Below, one piece after another: positions 27,929 through 37,436 of a DNA stretch of 64,000 nt. This stretch comes from Prochlorococcus marinus str. AS9601. GTDB lineage: Bacteria > Cyanobacteriota > Cyanobacteriia > PCC-6307 > Cyanobiaceae. A program made the translations under genes and the position numbers. How positions within the stretch are numbered: position 1 is the first letter of the stretch; the number at the start of each line of letters is the position of its first letter. The DNA lies in NCBI RefSeq assembly GCF_000015645.1, contig NC_008816.1:372001-436000 (forward strand). Reading direction: 5' to 3'. The notes beneath the pieces were generated by a model, which was given only the letters and a program-made list of their open reading frames with translations, searched no databases and was not told where the DNA came from.

Positions 27929-29092
27929 TTAGAATTTATTTAAAGCAAATAAAATGTCCGAGATTAAATCGTTTGTATCTTCACATCCAATTGATAATCT
28001 GACAAGAGCATCATCTATCCCTAGTAGATTTTTTGTTTTGTCATCAACAGAAGCATGAGTCATCGTTGCAGGGTGACAAATTAAACTTTCAACTCCTCCA
28101 AGACTTTCTGCTAGAGAGAAATATTTGAGAGATTTGCAAAATTTAAAAGTATCCTCTTTATTTAAATTTAATTTTAGGCTGATCATTGAACCTCCAGATT
28201 TCATTTGCGATTTTGCTAAATTAAATTGCGGATGTTCTTGATTAAAAGGGTAAATTAATTTACTAATAATTTTATGATTACCTAATTCTTCAGAAATAAA
28301 TTCTGCACTTTTAGTTTGTTGTTCGATTCTTAAAGGAAGAGTTTTTACTCCTCTCGTAATGAGCCAACTATCAAAAGGAGATGGTTGAAGCCCGAGAGCT
28401 TTTTGAGAGAAAAGCATCTTACTATTCCATTCTTCATTATTTGTAAGTACTGCTCCGCCAAGTGCGTCACTATGTCCATTAATGAATTTTGTGGTGCTTA
28501 CAACCGATAGTGTTGCACCAAGGTCCAATGGTTTTTGAATAAGCGCTGTAGAAAATGTGTTGTCTACAACTACTGGTATTTCTAGTTTATTCGCTTCATC
28601 ACAAATCGCCTTAATATCGAGTACCTTTAAAAGTGGATTAGTTGGACTTTCTAGCCATATCAAGGTTGGCTCGAAGTTTGAAATCTTTTTGACATTATTT
28701 TCGTTTGTAAAATCTGTGTATAAAATTTCTAGTCCAAATTTCTTGAAAACTTTTTCGAACATCCTCACTGTACAACCATAGAGATTTGACTCGCAGAGTA
28801 TCTTGTCACCTGATTTCAGTGTTGATGAAATTGCAGTTACCGCGCTAATTCCAGATCCAAAAACTGTACAGTATTTAGAATCTTCTATTGATTTAAGGAT
28901 GTTTTCTAGAATTTTAAAGTTTGGATTGCCTGATCTGGTGTAGTCGAAATTATCTTTATTTCCATGTTTGAAAGTAGATGTAGAAAAAATAGGAGGCATA
29001 ACGCATCCAGTTTCTTCAGCAAATGTTTCCCCATGGTGAATAGATAAGGTCTTAAAACCTGGCTTTTTTATATTATTTTCCTTATTTCCCAT
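27929..29092 (-). CDS. metB: Cystathionine gamma-synthase / beta-lyase family enzyme
   Basis: This 387-aa PLP enzyme belongs to the Cys/Met-metabolism family. Visible are TIHHGET-like N-terminal text (SIHHGETF), the family signature VVSTTKFINGHSDALGG with the PLP lysine, and the C-terminal SLGGVESLICHPATMTHAS and VRLSIGCED boxes. It probably catalyses the transsulfuration step towards methionine (O-succinyl or phosphohomoserine plus cysteine). It is first in the pair ahead of the 489-aa relative. The symbol is a best guess between metB and metC. Confidence 0.8.
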   Translation of the reverse strand: MGNKENNIKKPGFKTLSIHHGETFAEETGCVMPPIFSTSTFKHGNKDNFDYTRSGNPNFKILENILKSIEDSKYCTVFGSGISAVTAISSTLKSGDKILCESNLYGCTVRMFEKVFKKFGLEILYTDFTNENNVKKISNFEPTLIWLESPTNPLLKVLDIKAICDEANKLEIPVVVDNTFSTALIQKPLDLGATLSVVSTTKFINGHSDALGGAVLTNNEEWNSKMLFSQKALGLQPSPFDSWLITRGVKTLPLRIEQQTKSAEFISEELGNHKIISKLIYPFNQEHPQFNLAKSQMKSGGSMISLKLNLNKEDTFKFCKSLKYFSLAESLGGVESLICHPATMTHASVDDKTKNLLGIDDALVRLSIGCEDTNDLISDILFALNKF

Positions 29093-29117
29093 TATTTTTA
29101 AAAATAAGAATTAAATT

Positions 29118-29146
29118 AAATCTCTCTTTTAAAAAATGAGAGATTT
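29118..29146 (-). terminator. Hairpin between rpsD and the metB-like gene
   Basis: A perfect 9-bp stem, AAATCTCTC (29118-29126) and GAGAGATTT (29138-29146), with an 11-base A-rich loop lies just after the rpsD stop. It likely ends the rpsD transcript. The stem is AT-rich, so it may be weak. Confidence 0.5.
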
Positions 29147-29168
29147 AATAATCCAAAGAAAAGTAGTA

Positions 29169-29777
29169 TTAAACTTTTCTTGAATAATATTCAACAACTA
29201 GTAGTTCGTTTATTTCAAGAGCCACCCACTCTCTATCGCATTTCCCATTTATTTTTCCCGTTAATTTAGGCTTGTCTAAATCAAGATGAGGTGGGACATT
29301 TGCTAAGCCAGGGAATTCTATATTACCTTCTACAAGTTTTTTGCTTGCTTTGTTTTCTTTAATTCCGATTACATCGCCTGATTTGCATTGATAACCAGCA
29401 ATATCAAGAACCTTTCCATTAACGGTTACATGGCCATGATTTACTAATTGTCTTGAGCCTGGAATGGTACCTCCAAAACCCAATCTAAAACAAACATTAT
29501 CAAGTCTGTTTTCTAAAAGTCTTAGTAGGTTAGTACCTGTAGATCCTTCTTGAGCTCTAGCTTTTTTCACATAACGTACTAGTTGTTTTTCAGAAACTCC
29601 ATAATTAAACCTAAGTTTCTGCTTTTCTTCTAGACGAATTGCATATTCTGATCGCTTGCGACGGGCTTGGCCGTGCTGACCTGGAGGATTAGACTTCTTT
29701 GAAGCTTTCCTGGTGAGACCTGGTAGTTCTCCCAAGCGACGCGTAACCCTTAATCTGGGGCCGCGGTATCTTGACAT
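29169..29777 (-). CDS. rpsD: 30S ribosomal protein S4
   Basis: S4 nucleates assembly of the 30S body by binding 16S rRNA. The start [22 protein letters not shown] and the S4 RNA-binding domain ([30 protein letters not shown], about 92-125) are diagnostic. Length 202 aa is standard. It stands alone, away from the main ribosomal operon, as in other cyanobacteria, and diverges from yidD. Confidence 0.98.
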   Translation of the reverse strand: MSRYRGPRLRVTRRLGELPGLTRKASKKSNPPGQHGQARRKRSEYAIRLEEKQKLRFNYGVSEKQLVRYVKKARAQEGSTGTNLLRLLENRLDNVCFRLGFGGTIPGSRQLVNHGHVTVNGKVLDIAGYQCKSGDVIGIKENKASKKLVEGNIEFPGLANVPPHLDLDKPKLTGKINGKCDREWVALEINELLVVEYYSRKV

Positions 29778-29872
29778 AATTTTAAATTAAATAGAAAATT
29801 GCAATAAATTGGATAATTGATTAAATTCAATTAAACTAATTACTACTGGAAATATTATTTTACATCATTAAA

Positions 29873-30109
29873 GTGTTGAAAACTATTAATAAATCAATTA
29901 CTTCTATACTTCTTTTTATGATTTCGTTTTATCAAAAGTGGTTTTCTCCTTTTTTTGGACCAAGATGCAGATTTATTCCAAGTTGCAGCTCTTATGGATA
30001 TGAGGCAATTACTAGACATGGTCCTTGGAAGGGAGGGTGGTTAACTTTAAAAAGATTAAGTAGATGTCATCCTTTAACTCCCTGTGGATGTGACCCTGTG
30101 CCTGACTAA
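29873..30109 (+). CDS. yidD: Membrane protein insertion efficiency factor YidD
   Basis: This 78-aa protein helps YidC/Sec insert membrane proteins. The conserved core [28 protein letters not shown] and the end [13 protein letters not shown] are clear. The start is GTG at 29873. A 4-bp gap to the glutaredoxin-like gene suggests co-translation. Confidence 0.95.
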   Translation: MLKTINKSITSILLFMISFYQKWFSPFFGPRCRFIPSCSSYGYEAITRHGPWKGGWLTLKRLSRCHPLTPCGCDPVPD

Positions 30110-30113
30110 ATGA

Positions 30114-30416
30114 ATGAAAATATTTATTTTTGTTAGGCAGGGATGTTGCCTTTGTGATTCATTAAAAAACAAACTGGCAAAAATAAATCTTAATGAGTTA
30201 TTCCCTAATCTAGAGGAGCTTAAAGAAATTGATATTGATAGGGTCGATTTATATAAAGATAAATATAAAAAATATGATTATGAAGTACCTGTTATTGCTG
30301 TTGAAAGAATTAGGTCCGAGGAGATTATAGAATTGCCTCGCATTTCTCCAAGATTAAAAGATGATCAATTAAAGAATTGGTTTCAAAAAAATATTAGTAC
30401 CATTCTGGAGAAATAA
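30114..30416 (+). CDS. Glutaredoxin-like thiol protein (DUF836 type)
   Basis: This 100-aa protein with a thioredoxin-like fold has the redox motif C11-C-L-C14 near the N-terminus (IFVRQGCCLC) and the cis-proline region EVPVIAVE. It likely acts in thiol-disulfide exchange; the partner is unknown. It lies between yidD and murE with close spacing. Confidence 0.8.
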   Translation: MKIFIFVRQGCCLCDSLKNKLAKINLNELFPNLEELKEIDIDRVDLYKDKYKKYDYEVPVIAVERIRSEEIIELPRISPRLKDDQLKNWFQKNISTILEK

Positions 30417-30425
30417 TTTTTTTAT

Positions 30426-31961
30426 ATGAGATCTATAAAATTACATAAACTTTTAGATTTGGTAGGAATTATTCCTTCATCAAATCTTATCGATCAAGAA
30501 ATCAATAATATTTCTTTTAACTCTAAAGAAGTACAAAAAGGAACTTTATTTTTAGGAATGCCTGGTTTAAATGTTGATGGAGGAAAATTTTGTATTGAGG
30601 CAATTGAAAATGGCGCAGAGGCCGCCATTATTGGCCCTGCTGCAAAACAGAAAATTGGATCTATTGATCGAAAAAGGATTTTGGTTATAGAGGATAATTT
30701 AGATTATATTTTTGGTCAAATAGTCGCTGAGTTTTGGAATAGGCCTTCAAGAAAACTTAAACTTATTGGTGTTACTGGTACAAATGGAAAAACGACGATT
30801 ACTTTTTTATTGGAATATCTTTTAAAAAAATTAGGAAAAAAAACTGCATTGTTTGGGACTTTATTCAATAGATGGCCCGGTTTCTCTGAAGTAGCTTCTC
30901 ATACAACTGATTTCGCTGATAAACTTCAAAATAAATTAAATGCTGCTCTTGAGGCAGAATCTGAATTCGCGATATTAGAGGTAAGTTCTCATTCTATTGC
31001 TCAAAACAGGATATCAGGATGCGAATTTGAGGCGGCTATTTTTACTAATTTAACTCAAGATCATCTTGATTATCACCCAGATATGGAATCATATTTTCAA
31101 ACAAAAAGAAAATTATTTTTCCCACCTTACTTAAAAGAAAAAGATGGGATTTGTGTATTAAATCATGATGACCATTGGATATCTAAATTATCATCTGATC
31201 TTAAAAAAAGATCTTTATTAGTCTCTACAAAGATTACTGAAAGTGAATTTGAAAATGATGATTTTTTTTTCGTAACAGATAAAAAATTTACTGAAAGTGG
31301 TTCCACTTGTATTTTTCATACCCCTAGGGAAAAAATTCAACTTTTTGTTCCACTTGTTGGTGAATTTAATTTAATGAATACGATTCAAGCAATAACAATT
31401 TTGTATAAACTGAATTTTTCTTTAAAAGATTTATCAAAGATAATACAATCTTTCCCTGGTGCTCCTGGGAGAATGGAGAAAATACAAATTGATGATAATG
31501 ACGTTTCAAGATCTCTTCCAACAGTAATTGTTGATTATGCCCACACTCCTGATGGATTAAAAAAAGTTTTGCAATCAATTAAAAAACTTTGTGAAGGGAA
31601 ACTAATAACTGTTTTTGGCTGTGGCGGAGATCGTGATCGTAGTAAAAGGCCTTTGATGGGATCAATAGCTGAAGAGTTGTCTGATCAACTTTTTATAACC
31701 TCAGATAATCCAAGAACAGAAGAACCCCAAAAGATAGTAAATGATATTTTGATGGGTATAAAAAAAAGAGAAAAAATAATAATTGAAATTGATAGATTTA
31801 AAGCAATAAATGAATCTATTCAATTTGCCAATAAAAAAGATATTGTTTTAATTGCAGGCAAAGGACATGAAGACTACCAAATTCTCAATGATAAAGTTAT
31901 TAATTTTGATGATAGAAAAATAGCTTATAAATTATTAAAAGAAAAAAATAAATCTCAATAA
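30426..31961 (+). CDS. murE: UDP-MurNAc-tripeptide synthetase (meso-DAP adding)
   Basis: This Mur ligase adds meso-diaminopimelate to UDP-MurNAc-L-Ala-D-Glu. The ATP-binding GVTGTNGKTT box, the carbamylated-lysine region and the substrate-selective motif DNPR (in TSDNPRTEEP) are present; DNPR marks a meso-DAP enzyme. Length 511 aa is normal. It fits a typical Gram-negative peptidoglycan, consistent with the PBP encoded at 45.4 kb. Confidence 0.95.
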   Translation: MRSIKLHKLLDLVGIIPSSNLIDQEINNISFNSKEVQKGTLFLGMPGLNVDGGKFCIEAIENGAEAAIIGPAAKQKIGSIDRKRILVIEDNLDYIFGQIVAEFWNRPSRKLKLIGVTGTNGKTTITFLLEYLLKKLGKKTALFGTLFNRWPGFSEVASHTTDFADKLQNKLNAALEAESEFAILEVSSHSIAQNRISGCEFEAAIFTNLTQDHLDYHPDMESYFQTKRKLFFPPYLKEKDGICVLNHDDHWISKLSSDLKKRSLLVSTKITESEFENDDFFFVTDKKFTESGSTCIFHTPREKIQLFVPLVGEFNLMNTIQAITILYKLNFSLKDLSKIIQSFPGAPGRMEKIQIDDNDVSRSLPTVIVDYAHTPDGLKKVLQSIKKLCEGKLITVFGCGGDRDRSKRPLMGSIAEELSDQLFITSDNPRTEEPQKIVNDILMGIKKREKIIIEIDRFKAINESIQFANKKDIVLIAGKGHEDYQILNDKVINFDDRKIAYKLLKEKNKSQ

Positions 31962-32042
31962 AATTTACTAATTAAATAAGAAAGATTTTTACGCAAATCA
32001 CAAGAAAAGTTTCTTAGAATCAATGTAGTTATTTTTAATAAA

Positions 32043-32747
32043 ATGAAAGGCTTAGCCTTAGTTGTAGGCGCAGGTGGAATTGGAACACAACTAGCTAAAG
32101 ATCTGAATGAAAGTGAAAAAGATTTAGATGTTGTTTTGTGTGGAAGAAAAAGTGAATTTAACCCTTTTTGGGAATTAGATATAGAGGATTCTCAATCCCT
32201 TTTGCAGTTGAAAAATAAAATATCAAATCATCCTTCAAAATTAAGGCTAGTTGTTAATGCTACGGGTAGACTTCATAGTGATTCTCTTCAACCAGAAAAA
32301 AGATTACAACATCTTGATAAAAAAAATATGATTGAAAGTTTTTCAATAAATGCCTTTTCTCCTATTTTATTAGCTAAAGCGATTGAAGAATTTATACCAA
32401 AAGATTTTGATTTTAATTTTGCAAGTATAAGTGCAAGAGTTGGTAGCATTGGAGATAATCAAACTGGAGGTTGGTATTCATATAGAGCTGCAAAATCTGC
32501 GCAAAATCAGTTTTTTAAATCTTTAAGTATTGAATGGGCTAGACGTTTCCCAAAGGCTGCTATCACATTGCTTCATCCAGGAACAGTAGATACTGATTTA
32601 TCTAGACCTTTTCATAAATTTGTTCCAGAACATAAATTATTTAGTAAAGAAAAATCCTCCCAATTCTTGATCAATATTATTAAAAATCAATCACCAGAAT
32701 CTACAGGAAAATTTATTGCATGGGACAACTCGGAGATACCTTGGTAA
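32043..32747 (+). CDS. Short-chain dehydrogenase/reductase
   Basis: This 234-aa SDR has the Rossmann glycine motif in VVGAGGIGTQLA (slightly altered from TGxxxGxG), an NATG segment, and the catalytic YxxxK in YRAAKSAQN. The ending LLHPGTVDTDLSRPF resembles the CsgA-like or sniffer-like subgroup. NAD(P)H dependence is expected; the substrate is unknown. It stands alone after murE and converges on the aminotransferase gene. Confidence 0.85.
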   Translation: MKGLALVVGAGGIGTQLAKDLNESEKDLDVVLCGRKSEFNPFWELDIEDSQSLLQLKNKISNHPSKLRLVVNATGRLHSDSLQPEKRLQHLDKKNMIESFSINAFSPILLAKAIEEFIPKDFDFNFASISARVGSIGDNQTGGWYSYRAAKSAQNQFFKSLSIEWARRFPKAAITLLHPGTVDTDLSRPFHKFVPEHKLFSKEKSSQFLINIIKNQSPESTGKFIAWDNSEIPW

Positions 32748-32774
32748 ACTAAATTTTTTTGTATCAATAGATCT

Positions 32775-33950
32775 TTAAGTCAATATTTTTTTTATTTCTC
32801 TAGCAAGTAAATCAATCTCAGCTTCTGTAGTCATTTGATGTACGCATGCTCTAAACCATTTTGGATCTTCTAAAACTCTAATCCAAATTTTCTTTTCTCC
32901 AAGTTTCTTTACATATTTATCCTTATCTTTAATATTTTCGATATTAAAACTAACAATCCCATTTAAATATTTTTTTTCTAAAACTAATTCAACACCCTTT
33001 GATTGATTTAATTCATCCCAAAGTTTTCCACTTAATTTTTTGATATTTTTGTTTTTTTCTTTTTCATGGCAGTCTTTATCCAAAAGATCTAAAGAATTCC
33101 GTAGCCCAGCAAGTAAAGGAATACAAGAGGTAGCTATTTCAAATTTCCTTGCATCATCATGAAAAAGATTATCTGAAGGCTCATAAATGCCTTGTTCTTT
33201 TTTTAATGATTTCCAACCAATTATTGTTGGATCTGTTTCACGAATAAATCTATCTGAGACATAAATGGCTCCAAGTCCTTCTGGTCCACATGCCCATTTG
33301 TGAGAAGTTATTGAATATAAATCAGAATAAAAAACTTCTTTTTCAATATTTATATGCCCAAAGGTTTGAGCACCATCAACAAGTAAATAAGAGTTTTCTC
33401 GATTATTTTTTAATTCGATAGAAATTTCTTTTAAAGGAATTTTATATCCAAAGTTCCATAAGATATGAGAAATAATTAGGATCTTAGTCTTACTATTTAG
33501 ATTTTTCAAAATCTCTAAAATTATATTTTCGTCGTTTAGATTTTTAATTTTTTGGATTGGCAAAATTTTGAATATTAATTTATTTCTTCTGCAAAATTCT
33601 CGACTTGCAGCCACTACTCCAGGATGTTCACAGTCACTTATTAACAACTCTTCTCCCTCTTTTACTTTTATTCCCCAAAAGGGCAAAATCATACCGGAAG
33701 AGATATTTTCGGTAAAAGCTACATTCTTTGAATTGACACCTAATTTTTGCGCAATGATTCTTTTTGTGGTCAATATTTCTTTGTAAATAAAAGGCCACAT
33801 ATCATTGGTAAATGGTCCTAAATCTTGGATAATCTCCCAAGTTTTAACTATTGCTTCTAGAGAAGATTTTGGTAATGGTCCTTGACCGCCATAGTTGAAA
33901 TAATACTTATTTTTTAATGCGGGTATTTGATCTCTTAGATTATTTCTCAT
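32775..33950 (-). CDS. Class V aminotransferase (SufS/isopenicillin-epimerase-like)
   Basis: This 391-aa fold-type I PLP enzyme has its PLP lysine in SITSHKWACGPEGLGA, a DGAQTFGHI metal/PLP box, and the N-terminus YFNYGGQGPLP typical of the cysteine desulfurase-like class V branch. It could be a desulfurase or an epimerase; I cannot see a mobile-loop cysteine typical of NifS/SufS. It is followed upstream by the ArsM-like gene on the same strand. Confidence 0.82.
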   Translation of the reverse strand: MRNNLRDQIPALKNKYYFNYGGQGPLPKSSLEAIVKTWEIIQDLGPFTNDMWPFIYKEILTTKRIIAQKLGVNSKNVAFTENISSGMILPFWGIKVKEGEELLISDCEHPGVVAASREFCRRNKLIFKILPIQKIKNLNDENIILEILKNLNSKTKILIISHILWNFGYKIPLKEISIELKNNRENSYLLVDGAQTFGHINIEKEVFYSDLYSITSHKWACGPEGLGAIYVSDRFIRETDPTIIGWKSLKKEQGIYEPSDNLFHDDARKFEIATSCIPLLAGLRNSLDLLDKDCHEKEKNKNIKKLSGKLWDELNQSKGVELVLEKKYLNGIVSFNIENIKDKDKYVKKLGEKKIWIRVLEDPKWFRACVHQMTTEAEIDLLAREIKKILT

Positions 33951-33986
33951 AGAAATTTATATTATATTTTCAACTCTTGAATTTTT

Positions 33987-34781
33987 TTAAATATTGCCCA
34001 CTAAAGTTACTGTTCTAAATTCAATATCCTCTATTACTTTCCAAGGTTCAGCACTCCTTTCTACAAATTTTAAATTTTTAAATCCTAGTTCTTTAAAATC
34101 ACTTATAAACTCTGGCTCATACCATGCTCCACTAATACATCCTGTCCATAAATCATGATCATTTTGCAATCTTAAAGGAACTTTTTTGTTAGAGACGATA
34201 TCGCTAATTGCAATTCTTCCATTATCGTTTAAAACTCTTTTTATGTTATTTAGAAGGTTATTTCTAGATTCTGGACTTACCAAGTTTAAAACGCAATTAC
34301 TTAAAATAATATCAACTGATTTATCTGCGATTAATGGATTTAAATCTTTATCTAATTCATCAAGTTTTTCAATCGAACCTTCTAGAAATTCTGTATTGTT
34401 GAAACCTATATTTTTTGTAACTTCTTTAGATGCTGATCTTGATAAAGAAAGCATGTCAGGATTCTGATCAACTCCAATAACTTTCCCTTCTTTCCCAACA
34501 ATTTGGGCACAAATGAAAGCATTTTTGCCGCTACCACTTCCAAGATCTAAGACTATATCATTTTTTTGAACATATTTTGTTGGATCACCACACCCATAGT
34601 CTCTTTCTATCACCTCTTGAGGAATTACTTCTAGTAAAACGGGATCAAACCCAACTGGTGTACAAAGACAACTTTCTTTTTCTTGTGCGGCTGAGCCATA
34701 TCTTTCTTGAATCGCATCTTTATGATCGAATTGATTAGGTGCTTTATTCGATGTGTTTGTATTACAGCAACTTTCAGACAT
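33987..34781 (-). CDS. arsM: Arsenite S-adenosylmethyltransferase-like protein
   Basis: This SAM methyltransferase of the ArsM group methylates arsenite. The SAM loop DLGSGSGKNAF is present, and conserved cysteines fit the arsenite-binding pattern: Cys in SNCVLNL and in TGCISGAW, plus Cys-rich stretches near the N-terminus (ESCC and ESCLC). A longer reading to 34814 would begin at TTG inside the neighbouring terminator, so I use ATG at 34781, giving 264 aa (MSESCCNTN). Arsenate uptake through phosphate transporters makes this useful in low-phosphate oceans. It is alone on its transcript. Confidence 0.8.
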   Translation of the reverse strand: MSESCCNTNTSNKAPNQFDHKDAIQERYGSAAQEKESCLCTPVGFDPVLLEVIPQEVIERDYGCGDPTKYVQKNDIVLDLGSGSGKNAFICAQIVGKEGKVIGVDQNPDMLSLSRSASKEVTKNIGFNNTEFLEGSIEKLDELDKDLNPLIADKSVDIILSNCVLNLVSPESRNNLLNNIKRVLNDNGRIAISDIVSNKKVPLRLQNDHDLWTGCISGAWYEPEFISDFKELGFKNLKFVERSAEPWKVIEDIEFRTVTLVGNI

Positions 34782-34817
34782 ATTTTTTAAAGTACTCTTG
34801 ATAAATATAGCCAAAAA

Positions 34818-34842
34818 AAAAGCCCCTGAAAAAGGGGCTTTT
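34818..34842. terminator. Strong intrinsic terminator, bidirectional
   Basis: The stem AAAAGCCCC (34818-34826) pairs with GGGGCTTTT (34834-34842), with A-rich sequence on the left and T-rich on the right. It serves the DUF4278 gene on the minus strand. The ArsM reading frame could be extended into it only by using a TTG start, which argues against that start. Confidence 0.85.
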
Positions 34843-34858
34843 AATTTGTTTAATTAAA

Positions 34859-35032
34859 TTATTTAGTGTAATTAACACCTCTGTAATTTAATTCTGCTTT
34901 TTCATTACTTGAAGAAGCGTCATCCATTCTGTTGGTGTATACGTTTCTTCTGTAGGTAAGTTCAACAAGTTGCTTTTTAGCAGCTTCTTTGTTTTGAACG
35001 TAGTTTTTACCTCTGTAAGTTAAAGTAGTCAT
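34859..35032 (-). CDS. DUF4278 repeat protein
   Basis: This 57-aa protein is built of DUF4278-type repeats: LTYRGKNYVQ, LTYRRNVYTN and LNYRGVNYTK. The open frame continues to 35119, but the family N-terminus is MTTLTYRG, so I start at ATG 35030-35032. Such small proteins are common in marine picocyanobacteria and often respond to stress or phage infection; the role is unknown. A strong terminator follows, and a long leader precedes it. Confidence 0.8.
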   Translation of the reverse strand: MTTLTYRGKNYVQNKEAAKKQLVELTYRRNVYTNRMDDASSSNEKAELNYRGVNYTK

Positions 35033-35126
35033 GTTTCGATGTGACAACACGGCCATCCCCCGTTCCATGGTATGACTCGAACTGCGCCCTCCAAATGAGG
35101 GTGAACGAAAAAGTAGCAAATGCTAC
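35033..35126 (-). promoter_or_regulatory. Structured 5' leader of the DUF4278 gene
   Basis: A -10 box TATAAT lies on the minus strand at 35133-35138, predicting a start near 35126 and a leader of about 95 nt. The leader is GC-rich for this genome and can fold: GTAGCA/TGCTAC (35113-35126), CCCTC/GAGGG (35087-35101) and CCAT/ATGG around a G-run (35053-35069). A GTTCGAGTC stretch resembles a tRNA T-loop, but no cloverleaf can be made. It may be a regulatory RNA element. Confidence 0.4.
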
Positions 35127-35288
35127 CAAATAATTATAAGCGTATTTTTGACTGCGTGTCTAGCTTTTACAAATAGAAACGAAGATTTAATGTTTTTTTA
35201 ATTATTATCTTAGGTAAATTTTTTTATAAATAGTCTCTAAAAAGGTTTATGTTTATATTTGGTTTAATCTTCATGTAACTATTTATTT

Positions 35289-35546
35289 ATGACAGGTTTT
35301 TTATATTTCTTGGGAAATACTTTAAGGTGGCCAGTGTTAAAGCCAAAAGAATTTTTTTCACTACATGCTTATTTTTCAATTATTTATTTGATAACTTTTA
35401 CTTTGAGTAAATATGATGTAAGTCAATCAAATTTAGTTTTTACTTTAGGAATTCTTGCACCCCTTTTAATCGCTATTGGTCAAGGACTTCCAATTGATTG
35501 CCTTGATATGGAATCATCTTTGTTGAAGGAATTAAAAACTAAATAA
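35289..35546 (+). CDS. Small conserved membrane protein
   Basis: This 85-aa protein has two hydrophobic segments, at about 28-40 and 50-65, after an amphipathic start (FLYFLGNTLRWPVLKPKEFF). I do not recognise a family. It stands alone between the DUF4278 gene and the nfu gene, with its own 169-bp upstream spacer. Typical AT-rich codon use and a conserved-looking sequence suggest a real gene. Confidence 0.65.
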   Translation: MTGFLYFLGNTLRWPVLKPKEFFSLHAYFSIIYLITFTLSKYDVSQSNLVFTLGILAPLLIAIGQGLPIDCLDMESSLLKELKTK

Positions 35547-35568
35547 TATATATTTCAGTTAAAAATTT

Positions 35569-35814
35569 TTATAAAACTTGGACAACTTCGCTTATTTCAG
35601 GAATCATTTCTTTTAACTTTCTTTCAATACCCATTTTGAGAGTCATAGTGCTACTTGGGCAACTACCACATGCTCCTTGAAGTCTGACTTTGACAATTGG
35701 ACCATCTATTTCTGCAATCTCTACATTACCTCCATCAGAAATTAAAAAAGGTCTTAGCTCGTCAAGGACTTTTTCTACATTTTCGTTTGTCAGCGAGAGT
35801 GTTTCAGTACTCAT
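35569..35814 (-). CDS. nfu: NifU-like iron-sulfur scaffold protein
   Basis: This 81-aa protein is essentially a single Nfu domain that carries an Fe-S cluster at the CxxC of GACGSCPSS. In cyanobacteria this small Nfu supplies clusters, including to photosystem I assembly. Flanking segments [14 protein letters not shown] and [17 protein letters not shown] match the family. It converges with the small membrane protein gene and diverges from mqo. Confidence 0.93.
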   Translation of the reverse strand: MSTETLSLTNENVEKVLDELRPFLISDGGNVEIAEIDGPIVKVRLQGACGSCPSSTMTLKMGIERKLKEMIPEISEVVQVL

Positions 35815-35884
35815 AATTTTGGATTAACTTTATAATAAGCCTAGAAAGAAATCTGATTAATTGCAAAAAAGATAATTTTCTGTT

Positions 35885-37381
35885 GTGACTTCATCTAAAA
35901 ATCCCACTAATGACAATAGCTACTTTGATGCAGTCTTAGTAGGAGCAGGGATAATGAGTAGTACTTTAGCCCTCCTAATTTCAGAAGTTTTACCAGATAT
36001 AAAATTTCTTATTTTAGAAAAATTAAATGCTCCAGGAAGTGAAAGTACTGGCGCTTTTAATAATGCAGGTACAGGACATGCCGCTAATTGCGAATTAAAC
36101 TATACCCCTTTAGATGAAAAAGGAAATCTAATAATAGATAAAGCGCTCTCAATAAATCGTTCTTTTGAAACATCCATGTCTTTATGGGCCTCATTGTATG
36201 AAGCTGGAAAAATTGATATTAAGAAGTTTCTAAAATTTATTCCTCATATTAGCTTTGTTTCTGGTCAGGATAATATTTCTTTTTTAAAAAAAAGATTTCA
36301 GAAAATGACCGAAAATCCTGAATTTATCGATATGGAATTTTCTACATCTTTTGATGAAATTTCATCATGGGCTCCTCTAATAACAAAAGATAGAAATCCA
36401 TCTACTCAAATTGCCGCTACCAGAATAGATAGAGGAACTGATATTAATTTTGAGGCTTTAACTAAAGAGTATTTGTCATTAGTTTCCTTAAACAAAAATG
36501 TTGAAATTAGATACAAAACAGAATTAGTAGATTTAAAGAAAATTGATAAAAAACAATGGGAACTAGAAATCAGTTCTGAAGGTAGAAAAACTTCAATTAG
36601 ATCTGGCTACGTGTTTCTTGGTGCTGGTGGAAAAACAATTAATTATTTACAAAAATCAAAAATTCCAGAAGCAAAAAGTTATGGTGGATTTCCTGTTAGT
36701 GGGAAATGGCTTATTTGCGAGAAAAAAGATCTAACAGAAAAACATAACTCAAAAGTTTATGGTAAAGCTGATATTGGATCGCCACCAATGTCTGTGCCTC
36801 ATTTAGACACCAGATGGATTGATAATAAAAAACTTCTTTTATATGGACCTTTTGCTGGATTTACAACGAAATTTCTAAAACAAAGTTCATACTTTGACTT
36901 ATTTAGTTCAATTAAAAAGAATAATATTTTTTCTATGTTAGACGTTGGTTTCAAGAACAACGATTTAATTAATTACCTAATATCACAATCATTAAAGAAC
37001 CATAACTCAAGAGTTGAGAATTTAAAGAATATGATGCCATCAGCTAATCCTTCTGATTGGTATTTAAAGAATGCTGGTCAAAGAGTCCAAATAATTAAAA
37101 AAACTGAAGGTGGCGGTTCTTTGAAATTTGGAACTGAGATTGTAAATTCTTCTGATGGATCATTATCTGCTTTGTTGGGAGCCTCTCCGGGAGCAAGTAC
37201 TGCGGTTTCAATTATGGTTGAGGTTTTAGAAAAATCTGTTTTATTTTTAAACGATAAGCATAATCTTCAGAAAAAAATAAATGACTTAATTTATCCAGAA
37301 CTATCAGTCTCTGAAAATTACAGTACCTTCATAAAAGAAATTAAAAAAAGAAATAATTCCATTTTTGGTTTCCATCCATAA
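35885..37381 (+). CDS. mqo: Malate:quinone oxidoreductase
   Basis: This FAD-dependent membrane-associated enzyme oxidises malate to oxaloacetate and passes electrons to quinone. It has the FAD-binding start [34 protein letters not shown], and the C-terminal [15 protein letters not shown] box. Length 498 aa is normal. The start is GTG at 35885. It links the incomplete cyanobacterial TCA pathway to the thylakoid or plasma membrane quinone pool. Confidence 0.95.
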   Translation: MTSSKNPTNDNSYFDAVLVGAGIMSSTLALLISEVLPDIKFLILEKLNAPGSESTGAFNNAGTGHAANCELNYTPLDEKGNLIIDKALSINRSFETSMSLWASLYEAGKIDIKKFLKFIPHISFVSGQDNISFLKKRFQKMTENPEFIDMEFSTSFDEISSWAPLITKDRNPSTQIAATRIDRGTDINFEALTKEYLSLVSLNKNVEIRYKTELVDLKKIDKKQWELEISSEGRKTSIRSGYVFLGAGGKTINYLQKSKIPEAKSYGGFPVSGKWLICEKKDLTEKHNSKVYGKADIGSPPMSVPHLDTRWIDNKKLLLYGPFAGFTTKFLKQSSYFDLFSSIKKNNIFSMLDVGFKNNDLINYLISQSLKNHNSRVENLKNMMPSANPSDWYLKNAGQRVQIIKKTEGGGSLKFGTEIVNSSDGSLSALLGASPGASTAVSIMVEVLEKSVLFLNDKHNLQKKINDLIYPELSVSENYSTFIKEIKKRNNSIFGFHP

Positions 37382-37436
37382 TTCTAATTAGCTAGTATTA
37401 ATCAAGATGTAATAAGAGGAGAATTTTTCTTTCTAT

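Noticed and set aside
34782-34814. Upstream extension of the ArsM-like gene to a TTG start
   Set aside because: The extra residues run into the A-run of a strong terminator, and the family start with Cys-rich MSESCC is at 34781.
35040-35110. tRNA or tmRNA fragment in the DUF4278 leader
   Set aside because: There is a T-loop-like GTTCGAGTC, but no acceptor stem, anticodon arm or tag frame could be built.
35033-35119. N-terminal extension of the DUF4278 protein to 86 aa
   Set aside because: The family begins at MTTLTYRG, the extension resembles no protein, and it coincides with a hairpin-rich leader.
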